Source: an uncultured Lachnospiraceae bacterium (GTDB taxonomy: Bacteria; Bacillota; Clostridia; Lachnospirales; Lachnospiraceae). From it: DNA of 5,891 bases. The position numbers and the translations under genes were made by a program. Shown here piece by piece: positions 1 to 5,581 of this stretch. Numbering within the stretch: position 1 is the first letter of the stretch; every line of letters begins with the position of its first letter. The notes under the pieces were generated by a model, which searched no databases, was not told the DNA's origin, and saw nothing but the letters and a program-made list of their open reading frames with translations. The stretch spans positions 1 to 5,891 of the forward strand of contig CAJTOW010000182.1 of NCBI GenBank assembly GCA_910577655.1. The letters are read 5' to 3'.

Positions 1-67
1 ACATCTGCCAGAAAGCAATTTTCAAACACGCTCCAGTAGGCCAAAAGAGACAGCGATTCCATCTGGA
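1..67. other. Unassigned left-edge sequence
   Basis: This stretch lies before the palindromic terminator. All three + frames are short fragments; the first frame meets TAG at 37-39, so it could be the last dozen codons of a gene ending there, but nothing in the peptide is recognisable. The terminator immediately downstream implies that a transcription unit to the left ends here. No confident gene call is possible. Confidence 0.3.
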
Positions 68-119
68 CAAAGAAGAATCCCCCGATTGTGCTGCAGCACA
101 GTCGGGGGATTCTTCTTTG
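68..119. terminator. Very long palindromic, probably bidirectional terminator
   Basis: Bases 68-119 form one near-perfect palindrome: 26 base pairs, of which only 86:101 is a G-T pair. The arms include GAAGAATCCCCCGA and TCGGGGGATTCTTC, and the centre TGTGCTGCAGCACA is itself self-complementary. The outer part of the right arm is T-rich (TTCTTCTTT, then GCTTTAT), so it can act as an intrinsic terminator on the + strand. The left arm gives a similar T-rich end on the - strand. It would insulate the MATE promoter from transcription coming from the left. The palindrome is seen directly; terminator function is inferred. Confidence 0.8.
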
Positions 120-152
120 CTTTATAATGGAAAACCACACCGCCCATCTGGA

Positions 153-172
153 CTGTTACATATCTTTAACAG
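153..172. repeat. Small inverted repeat CTGTTA-N8-TAACAG
   Basis: A 6-bp inverted repeat with an 8-nt spacer lies just upstream of the MATE promoter. Its left arm with flanks, ACTGTTAC, resembles the AACTGTTAC end of the repeat element at 1684-1812, so it may be a degenerate fragment of the same family. It could also be chance or a small upstream regulatory site. Confidence 0.3.
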
Positions 173-181
173 CCTTTGTAC

Positions 182-210
182 TTGACAGATACTATATTTT
201 ATAGTATCAT
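182..210 (+). promoter_or_regulatory. Sigma-A-type promoter of the MATE gene
   Basis: A perfect -35 box TTGACA (182-187) is separated by exactly 17 bp from TATCAT (205-210), five of six bases matching the TATAAT consensus. The start of transcription would be near 216-218, giving a leader of roughly 110 nt before the ATG at 326. An operator-like palindrome occupies the spacer and overlaps the -10 box, which suggests that this strong promoter is normally repressed. Confidence 0.82.
188..208. promoter_or_regulatory. Operator 1: palindrome inside the MATE promoter
   Basis: A perfect inverted repeat GATACTATA-TTT-TATAGTATC with 9-bp arms fills the spacer and covers part of the -10 box. Its core TACTATA-N3-TATAGTA (190-206) recurs exactly, apart from the three central bases, at 225-241. 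A dimeric helix-turn-helix repressor bound here would block RNA polymerase. The regulator is not encoded in this window, and I cannot assign the motif to a specific family (TetR, MarR, PadR and GntR types are all possible). Confidence 0.75.
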
Positions 211-224
211 CAATTTTGCCAAAA

Positions 225-241
225 TACTATAAATTATAGTA
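225..241. promoter_or_regulatory. Operator 2: second copy of the palindrome
   Basis: TACTATA-AAT-TATAGTA is a perfect 17-bp palindrome with the same 7-bp half-sites and 3-bp spacer as operator 1. The two centres (198 and 233) are 35 bp apart. It lies about 10 to 25 bp downstream of the predicted transcription start, where a bound repressor would act as a roadblock or cooperate with a dimer at operator 1. Confidence 0.72.
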
Positions 242-267
242 ATATAAAAATATTTATAGATACTGGC

Positions 268-286
268 AGAGGTATACCTCTATACC
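268..286. promoter_or_regulatory. Leader palindrome with two alternative foldings
   Basis: AGAGGTATACCTCT (268-281) is a perfect 14-bp palindrome. The overlapping GGTATA-CCTC-TATACC (271-286) is a 6-bp stem with a 4-nt loop, so in RNA the two pairings exclude each other. It sits in the MATE leader 40-58 nt before the start codon. It could be a binding site for a second regulator or an RNA structure; the sequence alone does not decide. Confidence 0.45.
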
Positions 287-325
287 ATCCAAAACAGGAA
301 AATCAAAGAAAGGAATTCATCAAAA

Positions 326-1669
326 ATGGACAAACGTAACAACAAATTAGAACTATTAGGAAATGCGCCGGTCCCAAAGGCTCTTATGGCTCTTGGTATT
401 CCGATTATGATTGGCATGTTGATTAATGCCCTTTATAATCTGGTGGATGCGTATTTTGTCGGCGGATTGGGAGAGAGCCAGATGGGAGCAATCTCCATTG
501 TCTTTCCTCTCGGGCAGGTCGTTGTCGGCCTGGGGCTGATGTTTGGCAATGGAGCCGCCTCTTATCTTTCCAGATTGTTAGGCAGGGGCGACAAAAACCG
601 GGCAGACAAGGTAGCCAGCACAGCCTTGTGCAGCAGTGTTCTGACAGGGGCAGTCCTGATTCTTGTGCTGATTATTTTTCTGAAACCGGTTTTATTTTTA
701 TTGGGAGCCACGGAAACGATTCTTCCCTATGCGCTGACTTATGCAAAAATTTATGTGATTTCATCCATACTCAATGTTTTCAATGTCACCATGAACAATA
801 TTGTAAGCAGTGAAGGAGCCGCAAAGACAACGATGTGCGCCTTGTTATTGGGCGCTGTATTGAATATTGGATTAGACCCTGTCTTTATTTACACACTAGG
901 GCTTGGGGTAGCTGGAGCTGCCATTGCTACGACTATTTCCCAGTTTGTTTCTGCCCTGGTTTATCTGAACTATGTGTTTCAGGGAAAAAGCGTTTTTGCC
1001 TTCCGTTTCAAACATTTTGATCCTGACAGAGAGATGATAACTGAGATATTAAAAACAGGAATTCCCACCTTGACTTTTCAGCTTCTTGCAAGTCTTGCCA
1101 TTGCTTTGATTAACCGGGCTGCGAATAATTATGGCGATGCCGTGATTGCGGGAATGGGAGCCGTTACAAGAATCACTTCCATGGGAACCCTGGTTGTATT
1201 TGGTTTTTTAAAGGGCTTCCAGCCGGTTGCGGGATTCAGCTATGGTGCAAAGAACTTTGACCGTTTGAGAGAAGCAATCCGGACTTCCATTCTGTGGTCT
1301 ACAGCTTTCTGCATAGCTGCCGGCGTATTGATGGCTGTGTTCTCTGCCCGGATCATTGCCGGATTTACGGAGGGGAATATGGAAATGATTTCTGTTGGGC
1401 AAAAGTCCCTGGTGGCAAACGGATTATCGTTTTTTTTCTTCGGGTTTCATACCGTATATTCATCCCTTCTTCTTGCAATCGGCAAAGGAAGAGCCGGATT
1501 TTTTCTTGGAGCATGCAGACAAGGGATTTGTTTTGTGCCTGTTATTTTGCTTTTGCCTCTGATTTGGGGAATGGACGGTATTCTTTATGCACAGCCTGCC
1601 GCTGATTTGCTTTCTGCAATGATTACTGTATTTGTGGCGATTTCTGTACATAGAGAATTTGCTGTATAA
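326..1669 (+). CDS. MATE-family multidrug efflux antiporter (MepA/NorM-like)
   Basis: This is a 447-residue polytopic membrane protein of typical MATE length, expected to have 12 transmembrane helices in two pseudo-symmetric six-helix halves (about 1-225 and 240-447). MATE proteins export cationic drugs, dyes or metabolites across the cytoplasmic membrane using a Na+ or H+ gradient. Visible signatures are the helix-1 motif NALYNLVDAYFVG (34-46), with an acidic residue at Asp41 matching the conserved helix-1 Asp of the family, the SRLLGRGDK loop near 82-91, and LNIGLDPVFIYTLGLGVAGAA around 180-200. The start is supported by AGAAAGGA (307-314), though its 11-nt spacing to ATG is slightly long. 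It appears to be a single-gene unit under its own operator-bearing promoter. Its codons are clearly more A/T-ending (TTA, TTG, ATT) than those of the neighbouring pur genes, which could reflect acquisition by transfer. The substrate cannot be read from sequence. Confidence 0.93.
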   Translation: MDKRNNKLELLGNAPVPKALMALGIPIMIGMLINALYNLVDAYFVGGLGESQMGAISIVFPLGQVVVGLGLMFGNGAASYLSRLLGRGDKNRADKVASTALCSSVLTGAVLILVLIIFLKPVLFLLGATETILPYALTYAKIYVISSILNVFNVTMNNIVSSEGAAKTTMCALLLGAVLNIGLDPVFIYTLGLGVAGAAIATTISQFVSALVYLNYVFQGKSVFAFRFKHFDPDREMITEILKTGIPTLTFQLLASLAIALINRAANNYGDAVIAGMGAVTRITSMGTLVVFGFLKGFQPVAGFSYGAKNFDRLREAIRTSILWSTAFCIAAGVLMAVFSARIIAGFTEGNMEMISVGQKSLVANGLSFFFFGFHTVYSSLLLAIGKGRAGFFLGACRQGICFVPVILLLPLIWGMDGILYAQPAADLLSAMITVFVAISVHREFAV

Positions 1670-1678
1670 CAGATACTT

Positions 1679-1812
1679 CCTTGAACTGTTACGGCATCTG
1701 TCCATGAAAATCGCTACGCGATGGGGCAGATGCCCTTCGACCACTACGTTTTCGTAAGGTCAGCGCAGCAAGTGTGCAGACCTGTCTGAACGGTTACTTT
1801 GCTGTAACAGTT
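1679..1812. repeat. Structured intergenic repeat element with 13-bp inverted ends
   Basis: AACTGTTACGGCA (1684-1696) pairs with TGCTGTAACAGTT (1800-1812), 13 bp with one G-T pair, bounding about 129 bp. Inside are three further stems: 1693-1703 with 1724-1734, enclosing ATCGC-TAC-GCGAT (1710-1722); TACG-TTTT-CGTA (1745-1756); and AGGTC-A-GCGC / GTGC-A-GACCT (1757-1783). At the right end, 1789-1797 can instead pair with 1804-1812. Two exact 16-bp blocks are shared with other intergenic sites: 1679-1694 matches 5535-5550 in inverted orientation, and 1783-1798 matches 2529-2544 directly. There is no open reading frame of note and no strong T-tract, so it looks like a small non-coding mobile or REP-like element. 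I see no obvious target-site duplication. Confidence 0.7.
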
Positions 1813-1838
1813 GTGAACGTTTGATATAGCGAATTTTA

Positions 1839-1867
1839 TTGACTACAAATAGAAAGTTTAGTATTAT
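1839..1867 (+). promoter_or_regulatory. Sigma-A-type promoter of the pur operon
   Basis: TTGACT (1839-1844) is separated by 17 bp from TATTAT (1862-1867), each five of six bases to consensus. Transcription would begin near 1874, giving an AT-rich leader of about 70 nt before purE. That leader is too short and too unstructured for a purine riboswitch aptamer plus expression platform, and I see no terminator hairpin in it. Control of the operon at this promoter is therefore not visible. Confidence 0.78.
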
Positions 1868-1943
1868 GTTGATTAGAAACCAATTATTCAAAAAAATAAA
1901 TTATAAGATATACTAATAAAAGAAGATCAAAGGAGGATGCATA

Positions 1944-2456
1944 ATGGCGAAGGTTGGTATTGTGATGGGCAGTGATTCGGATATGCCGGTGATGGCCAAG
2001 GCGGCAGAGATGCTGGACAGGTTTGGAATTGAGTATGAGATGACGATCATTTCCGCGCACCGGGAGCCGGATATTTTCTTTGAGTGGGCCAGGGGTGCGG
2101 AGAGCAGGGGGATCAGGGTGATCATCGCGGGAGCCGGGAAGGCGGCTCATCTGCCGGGAATGTGCGCGGCGCTGTTCCCCATGCCGGTGGTCGGGATTCC
2201 CATGAAGACTTCGGATCTGGGAGGTGTGGATTCCCTCTATTCCATCGTGCAGATGCCTTCGGGGATTCCGGTGGCCACGGTGGCAATCAATGGCGGGGCC
2301 AACGCGGGTATCCTTGCGGCCAGGATTCTGGCTGTGTCCGACGAAGCGCTGCTGCAGAAGGTAAAGGAGTATGCCCAGTCCATGAAAGAGGATGTGGTGA
2401 AGAAGGCTGAGAAGCTGGAGAGCATTGGGTATAAGGAGTATCTGGCGCAGATGTAA
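1944..2456 (+). CDS. purE: N5-carboxyaminoimidazole ribonucleotide mutase, class I PurE
   Basis: PurE performs step 6 of IMP synthesis: class I enzymes rearrange N5-CAIR to CAIR in the cytoplasm as homo-octamers. The 170 residues match normal length. Phosphate- and active-site motifs are all present: GSDSD (9-13), SAHREPD (37-43) with catalytic His39 and Arg40, AGAGKAAHLPGM (62-73) and GVDSLYSIVQMPSGIPV (94-110). The AHLPG and GVDSLYSIVQMP motifs argue for class I rather than the AIR-carboxylating class II. The residue after SAHR is Glu rather than the Thr of the E. coli enzyme; I recall this form from related Clostridia, but it is worth noting. AAAGGAGG (1929-1936) lies 7 nt before ATG and fixes the start. 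It is the first gene of the operon. Class I enzymes normally need N5-CAIR made by PurK, which is not in this window. Confidence 0.96.
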   Translation: MAKVGIVMGSDSDMPVMAKAAEMLDRFGIEYEMTIISAHREPDIFFEWARGAESRGIRVIIAGAGKAAHLPGMCAALFPMPVVGIPMKTSDLGGVDSLYSIVQMPSGIPVATVAINGGANAGILAARILAVSDEALLQKVKEYAQSMKEDVVKKAEKLESIGYKEYLAQM

Positions 2457-2511
2457 GGCCGGATCATGGCAGGTGGACGTCTGGTGTAGTATATGCTGCC
2501 AGAATAATTTC

Positions 2512-2544
2512 AGTAACCGTTCAGGGCGTGTCTGAACGGTTACT
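2512..2544. repeat. Perfect 13-bp hairpin of the repeat family within the pur operon
   Basis: AGTAACCGTTCAG (2512-2524) and CTGAACGGTTACT (2532-2544) are exact reverse complements around a 7-nt loop. The right arm and flank (2529-2544) are identical to 1783-1798. It lies in the 124-bp gap between purE and purM, ending 36 nt before the purM start. Only AATTTC follows, not a true U-tract, so it would be at most a weak terminator; processing or mRNA stabilisation are alternatives. The rest of the gap shows only a loose TGGCAG/CTGCCA inverted repeat (2467-2472, 2496-2501) and no clear promoter. Confidence 0.8.
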
Positions 2545-2580
2545 AATTTCATAAATGCAGAAGATTGTGGAGGGAACAGG

Positions 2581-3612
2581 ATGGATTACAAGAAAGCCGG
2601 AGTAGATATTGAGGCGGGCTATAAGTCCGTGGAACTGATGAAGAAGCACGTGATGGAGACCATGCGCCCGGAGGTGCTGGGAGGCATCGGCGGCTTTTCG
2701 GGGGCATTTTCCCTGGAGGCCATTAAGGGGATGGAGCATCCGGTGCTGCTGTCCGGTACGGACGGGGTGGGCACCAAGCTGAAGCTGGCATTTATCATGG
2801 ACAGGCATGATACCGTGGGCATCGACTGTGTGGCTATGTGTGTCAACGATGTGGCCTGCGCAGGCGGGGAGCCGCTGTTCTTCCTGGATTATATTGCCTG
2901 CGGGAAAAATGTTCCCGAAAAGATAGCCACCATTGTCAGCGGTGTGGCCGAGGGCTGCAAGCAGTCCGGGGCTGCCCTGGTAGGGGGAGAGACCGCGGAG
3001 ATGCCGGGATTCTACCCCATTGAGGAGTATGATCTGGCGGGCTTTGCCGTGGGTGTGGTGGACCAGAAGGATCTGATCGACGGAAAGGATCTGGCAGCAG
3101 GGGATGTGCTGGTGGGGTTGGCTTCCTCCGGCGTCCACAGCAACGGTTTCTCCCTGGTACGGAAGGTTTTTGAGAAGGAGCTGACCCGGGAAGGCTTAGA
3201 TACCTACTATGAGGAGCTGGGCAGGACCCTGGGAGAGGCGCTTCTGGCCCCTACCAAGATCTATGTGAATGCCCTGAAAGGGATCAAGGACGCGGGAGTG
3301 AAGGTGAAGGCCTGCAGCCATATCACCGGAGGCGGATTCTACGAGAACATTCCCCGGATGCTGAAAGATGGCACACGGGCAGTGGTGAAGAAGGACAGCT
3401 ATGAAGTTCCGGCTATTTTCAAAATGCTGGCGGCAAAGGGCGGAATCGAAGAGCAGATGATGTACAATACCTACAATATGGGAATCGGCATGGTAGTGGC
3501 AGTGGATCCTGAGGATGTGGAGAAGACCATGGAGGCGGTAAAGGCTGCCGGGGAGACTCCCTATGTGATCGGGTCCATTGAGGCCGGGGAAAAAGGAGTT
3601 ACCTTATGCTGA
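2581..3612 (+). CDS. purM: Phosphoribosylformylglycinamidine cyclo-ligase (AIR synthetase)
   Basis: PurM closes the imidazole ring, converting FGAM and ATP to AIR (step 5), as a cytoplasmic homodimer of the PurM/SelD/ThiL ATP-binding superfamily. The 343-residue length is normal. In order: the N-terminal YKKAGVDIEAG (3-13), the glycine-rich GTDGVGTKLK (59-68) of the ATP site, NDVACAGGEPLFFLDYIACG (about 89-108), GGETAEMPGFY (about 134-144), GLASSGVHSNGFSLVRK (about 179-195), HITGGGFYENIPR (about 247-259) and a C-terminal YNTYNMGIGM. No key motif is missing. GGAGGG (2569-2574), 6 nt before ATG, supports the start. The 3' end overlaps purN by 7 nt. Confidence 0.97.
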   Translation: MDYKKAGVDIEAGYKSVELMKKHVMETMRPEVLGGIGGFSGAFSLEAIKGMEHPVLLSGTDGVGTKLKLAFIMDRHDTVGIDCVAMCVNDVACAGGEPLFFLDYIACGKNVPEKIATIVSGVAEGCKQSGAALVGGETAEMPGFYPIEEYDLAGFAVGVVDQKDLIDGKDLAAGDVLVGLASSGVHSNGFSLVRKVFEKELTREGLDTYYEELGRTLGEALLAPTKIYVNALKGIKDAGVKVKACSHITGGGFYENIPRMLKDGTRAVVKKDSYEVPAIFKMLAAKGGIEEQMMYNTYNMGIGMVVAVDPEDVEKTMEAVKAAGETPYVIGSIEAGEKGVTLC

Positions 3613-4211
3613 GAGTGGGAGTGATGGTATCAGGCGGCGGCACCAATCTCCAGGCGATTCTGGATGCCATTGACAACGGAACAGTCACCAATGTCCAGAT
3701 AGCGGTGGTGATCAGCAACAATCCGGGTGCCTATGCCCTGGAGCGGGCAAGAAACCATGGGATTCCGGCAGTGTGTATCTCACCGAAGGAGTATGGGAGC
3801 CGGGAGGATTTTAATAAGGCGCTGCTGGCCGGGGTGGATTCTTATGGGCTGGATCTGATCGTTCTGGCCGGATTCCTGGTGAAGATCCCGGAGGAGATGA
3901 CAAGGCGCTATGAGCGGCGGATCATCAACATCCATCCGTCCCTGATTCCTTCCTTCTGCGGAGTGGGCTACTATGGGCTGAAGGTCCATGAGGCGGCCCT
4001 GGAGCGGGGCGTGAAGGTGACAGGAGCCACGGTGCACTATGTGGACAGCGGCATGGACACAGGCCCCATCATCCTGCAGAAGGCCGTGGAGGTACTGGAC
4101 GGGGATACGCCCGAAGTGCTGCAGAGAAGGGTGATGGAGCAGGCAGAGTGGGTGATTCTGCCGAAGGCGATTGATATGATTGCGAATATGGCATTGTCTG
4201 ATGGATGTTAA
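3606..4211 (+). CDS. purN: Phosphoribosylglycinamide formyltransferase (GART)
   Basis: PurN transfers a formyl group from 10-formyltetrahydrofolate to GAR, giving FGAR (step 3). The 201-residue Rossmann-like protein carries VSGGGTNLQA (8-17) at the phosphate-binding end, LAGFLVKIP (87-95) and INIHPSLIPSF (107-117), which contains the catalytic Asn108 and His110. HYVDSGMDTGPIILQ (144-158) supplies the catalytic aspartate, most likely Asp151, by alignment to E. coli Asn106, His108 and Asp144. The start overlaps the purM stop in ATGCTGA, with AAGGAG (3593-3598) inside the end of purM and 7 nt spacing, a layout typical of translational coupling. It depends on the folate pool rather than formate directly (the PurT route). 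Confidence 0.96.
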   Translation: MLRVGVMVSGGGTNLQAILDAIDNGTVTNVQIAVVISNNPGAYALERARNHGIPAVCISPKEYGSREDFNKALLAGVDSYGLDLIVLAGFLVKIPEEMTRRYERRIINIHPSLIPSFCGVGYYGLKVHEAALERGVKVTGATVHYVDSGMDTGPIILQKAVEVLDGDTPEVLQRRVMEQAEWVILPKAIDMIANMALSDGC

Positions 4212-4232
4212 AGAAGAGGAGAAAGGAATAAT

Positions 4233-5516
4233 ATGAAAGTTCTGATCGTTGGAAGCGGCGGCAGGGAACATGCGATCGCGTGGAAGGTGGCCCAGAGTCC
4301 GAAGGTGGAGAAGATCTACTGCGCGCCGGGAAATGCCGGGATCTCGGCGGTGGCGGAGTGTGTGCCCATCGGGGCCATGGAGTTTGGGAAGCTGGTGGAG
4401 TTTGCCAGGGAGAAGGCGATTGATCTGACGGTAATCGGTATGGACGATCCCCTGGTAGGCGGTGTGGTGGACGAGTTTGAGAAGGCTGGTCTGCGGGTGT
4501 TCGGCCCCAGGAAGAACGCGGCGATCCTGGAGGGATCGAAGGCATTTTCCAAAAATCTCATGAAAAAATATGGGATTCCTACGGCGGCTTATGAGACCTT
4601 TACAGATCCGGAGAAGGCCCTGGAGTACCTGGAGACAGCGAAGTTCCCCATCGTGCTGAAGGCGGACGGGCTGGCCCTGGGAAAGGGGGTTCTGATCTGC
4701 CCGGATCTGGAGTCGGCAAAAAGCGGTGTCCAGGAGCTGATGCTGGATAAGAAGTTCGGTTCTGCCGGGGATGAGATCGTCATTGAGGAGTTTATGACCG
4801 GGCGGGAGGTCTCTGTGCTTTCCTTTGTGGACGGTAATGTGGTGAAGATCATGAGTTCGGCCCAGGACCACAAGCGGGCCAGGGACGGGGACCAGGGACC
4901 AAATACCGGCGGTATGGGGAATTTTTCTCCCAGTCCTTTCTACACCAAAGAGGTGGATGCCTTCTGTAAGAAGCATATCTACCAGCCTACGGTGGATGCC
5001 ATGAAGGCGGAGGGGCGGCCATTTAAGGGCGTGATCTTCTTCGGGCTGATGCTGACGGAGGACGGGCCAAAGGTGCTGGAGTACAATGCACGGTTCGGGG
5101 ATCCGGAGGCCCAGGTGGTGCTGCCGAGACTGAAAAATGATATCGTGGATGTGTTCGAGGCCTGCATTGACGGGAAGCTGGACCAGGTGGATCTGGAGTT
5201 TGACAATGACCGGGCCACGGTCTGTGTGATCCTGGCTTCGGACGGGTATCCGGTGGCCTATGAGAAGGGATTTCCCATTGAAGGGCTGGAGGCGTTCCGG
5301 GGCAAGGATGATTACTATGTGTTCCATTCCGGGACAAAGTTCAATGAGGCGGGGCAGACCGTTACCAGCGGAGGCCGCGTGCTGGGTGTGACAGCTACCG
5401 GAAAGGATCTTAAGGAGGCCCGGGCTAAGGCCTATGAGGCGACGGAGTGGGTGAAGTTCGGGAATAAGTATATGCGGAGGGATATCGGGAAGGCGATTGA
5501 TGAGGCACAGCTTTGA
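4233..5516 (+). CDS. purD: Phosphoribosylamine-glycine ligase (GAR synthetase)
   Basis: PurD joins glycine to 5-phosphoribosylamine with ATP hydrolysis, making GAR (step 2). The 427 residues match the single-domain-set bacterial enzyme, not the fused eukaryotic GARS-AIRS-GART. Seen in order: N-terminal GSGGREHA (7-14) and APGNAGI; an ATP-grasp core with KADGLALGKGVLIC (about 143-156), EEFMTGREVSVLSF (about 185-198) and DHKRARDGDQGPNTGGMG (about 212-229); then EYNARFGDPEAQ (about 283-294), which bears metal-binding Glu and Asn; and a C-terminal lobe with a glycine-rich SGGRVLGVTA segment. It begins 21 nt after purN. Two candidate ribosome sites precede it, GAGGAG (4216-4221) and AAAGGA (4222-4227); the second has the better spacing. 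It is the last gene of the operon, followed 14 nt later by the terminator stem. No purH lies between purN and purD. Confidence 0.97.
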   Translation: MKVLIVGSGGREHAIAWKVAQSPKVEKIYCAPGNAGISAVAECVPIGAMEFGKLVEFAREKAIDLTVIGMDDPLVGGVVDEFEKAGLRVFGPRKNAAILEGSKAFSKNLMKKYGIPTAAYETFTDPEKALEYLETAKFPIVLKADGLALGKGVLICPDLESAKSGVQELMLDKKFGSAGDEIVIEEFMTGREVSVLSFVDGNVVKIMSSAQDHKRARDGDQGPNTGGMGNFSPSPFYTKEVDAFCKKHIYQPTVDAMKAEGRPFKGVIFFGLMLTEDGPKVLEYNARFGDPEAQVVLPRLKNDIVDVFEACIDGKLDQVDLEFDNDRATVCVILASDGYPVAYEKGFPIEGLEAFRGKDDYYVFHSGTKFNEAGQTVTSGGRVLGVTATGKDLKEARAKAYEATEWVKFGNKYMRRDIGKAIDEAQL

Positions 5517-5530
5517 CGGATATCTGTGTT

Positions 5531-5581
5531 AATTCCGTAACAGTTCAAGGGGGCCTGGGCTGTTACGGAATTTCCGTTTTT
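5531..5581 (+). terminator. Intrinsic terminator of the pur operon, built from a repeat unit
   Basis: AATTCCGTAACAG (5531-5543) pairs perfectly with CTGTTACGGAATT (5560-5572), extended inward by two G-T pairs and one C-G pair around AAGGGGGCCT. TTCCG and then five T residues (5577-5581) follow. Position right after purD makes it the operon terminator. Bases 5535-5550 are the exact reverse complement of 1679-1694, so the stem belongs to the dispersed repeat family. Confidence 0.85.

Noticed and set aside
1294..1605. A 103-codon + strand frame inside the MATE gene
   Set aside because: It is out of frame within a gene whose own frame has full family signatures, has no ribosome site, and encodes no recognisable peptide.
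1693..1734. Terminator of the MATE gene formed by GGCATCTG/CAGATGCC
   Set aside because: The stem is good, but no T-tract follows on the + strand (CTTCGACC instead), so I treat it as internal structure of the repeat element.
1783..1825. PurR-type PurBox upstream of purE (GAACGG and GTGAACGT)
   Set aside because: The resemblance to the Bacillus CCGAAC box is only partial, and the same GAACGG sequence belongs to the dispersed repeat found between purE and purM, so it is better explained by the repeat.
1868..1943. Purine riboswitch or T-box in the purE leader
   Set aside because: The leader is about 70 nt, very AT-rich, and has no three-way-junction aptamer pairing and no terminator hairpin.
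1679..2544. CRISPR array
   Set aside because: The repeated units are short, inverted as well as direct, irregularly spaced and spread around genes; there are no regular spacers and no cas genes.
1884..2552. A 222-codon open frame on the - strand across purE
   Set aside because: It is antisense to purE, spans the purE promoter leader and the repeat hairpin, and its translation is low-complexity His/Leu/Arg-rich.
3780..5327. A 515-codon open frame on the - strand across purN and purD
   Set aside because: It lies wholly antisense to two clear enzymes with intact motifs. It arises from the G/C-rich codon bias of those genes, is rich in His, Arg, Pro and Leu, and resembles no protein I know.
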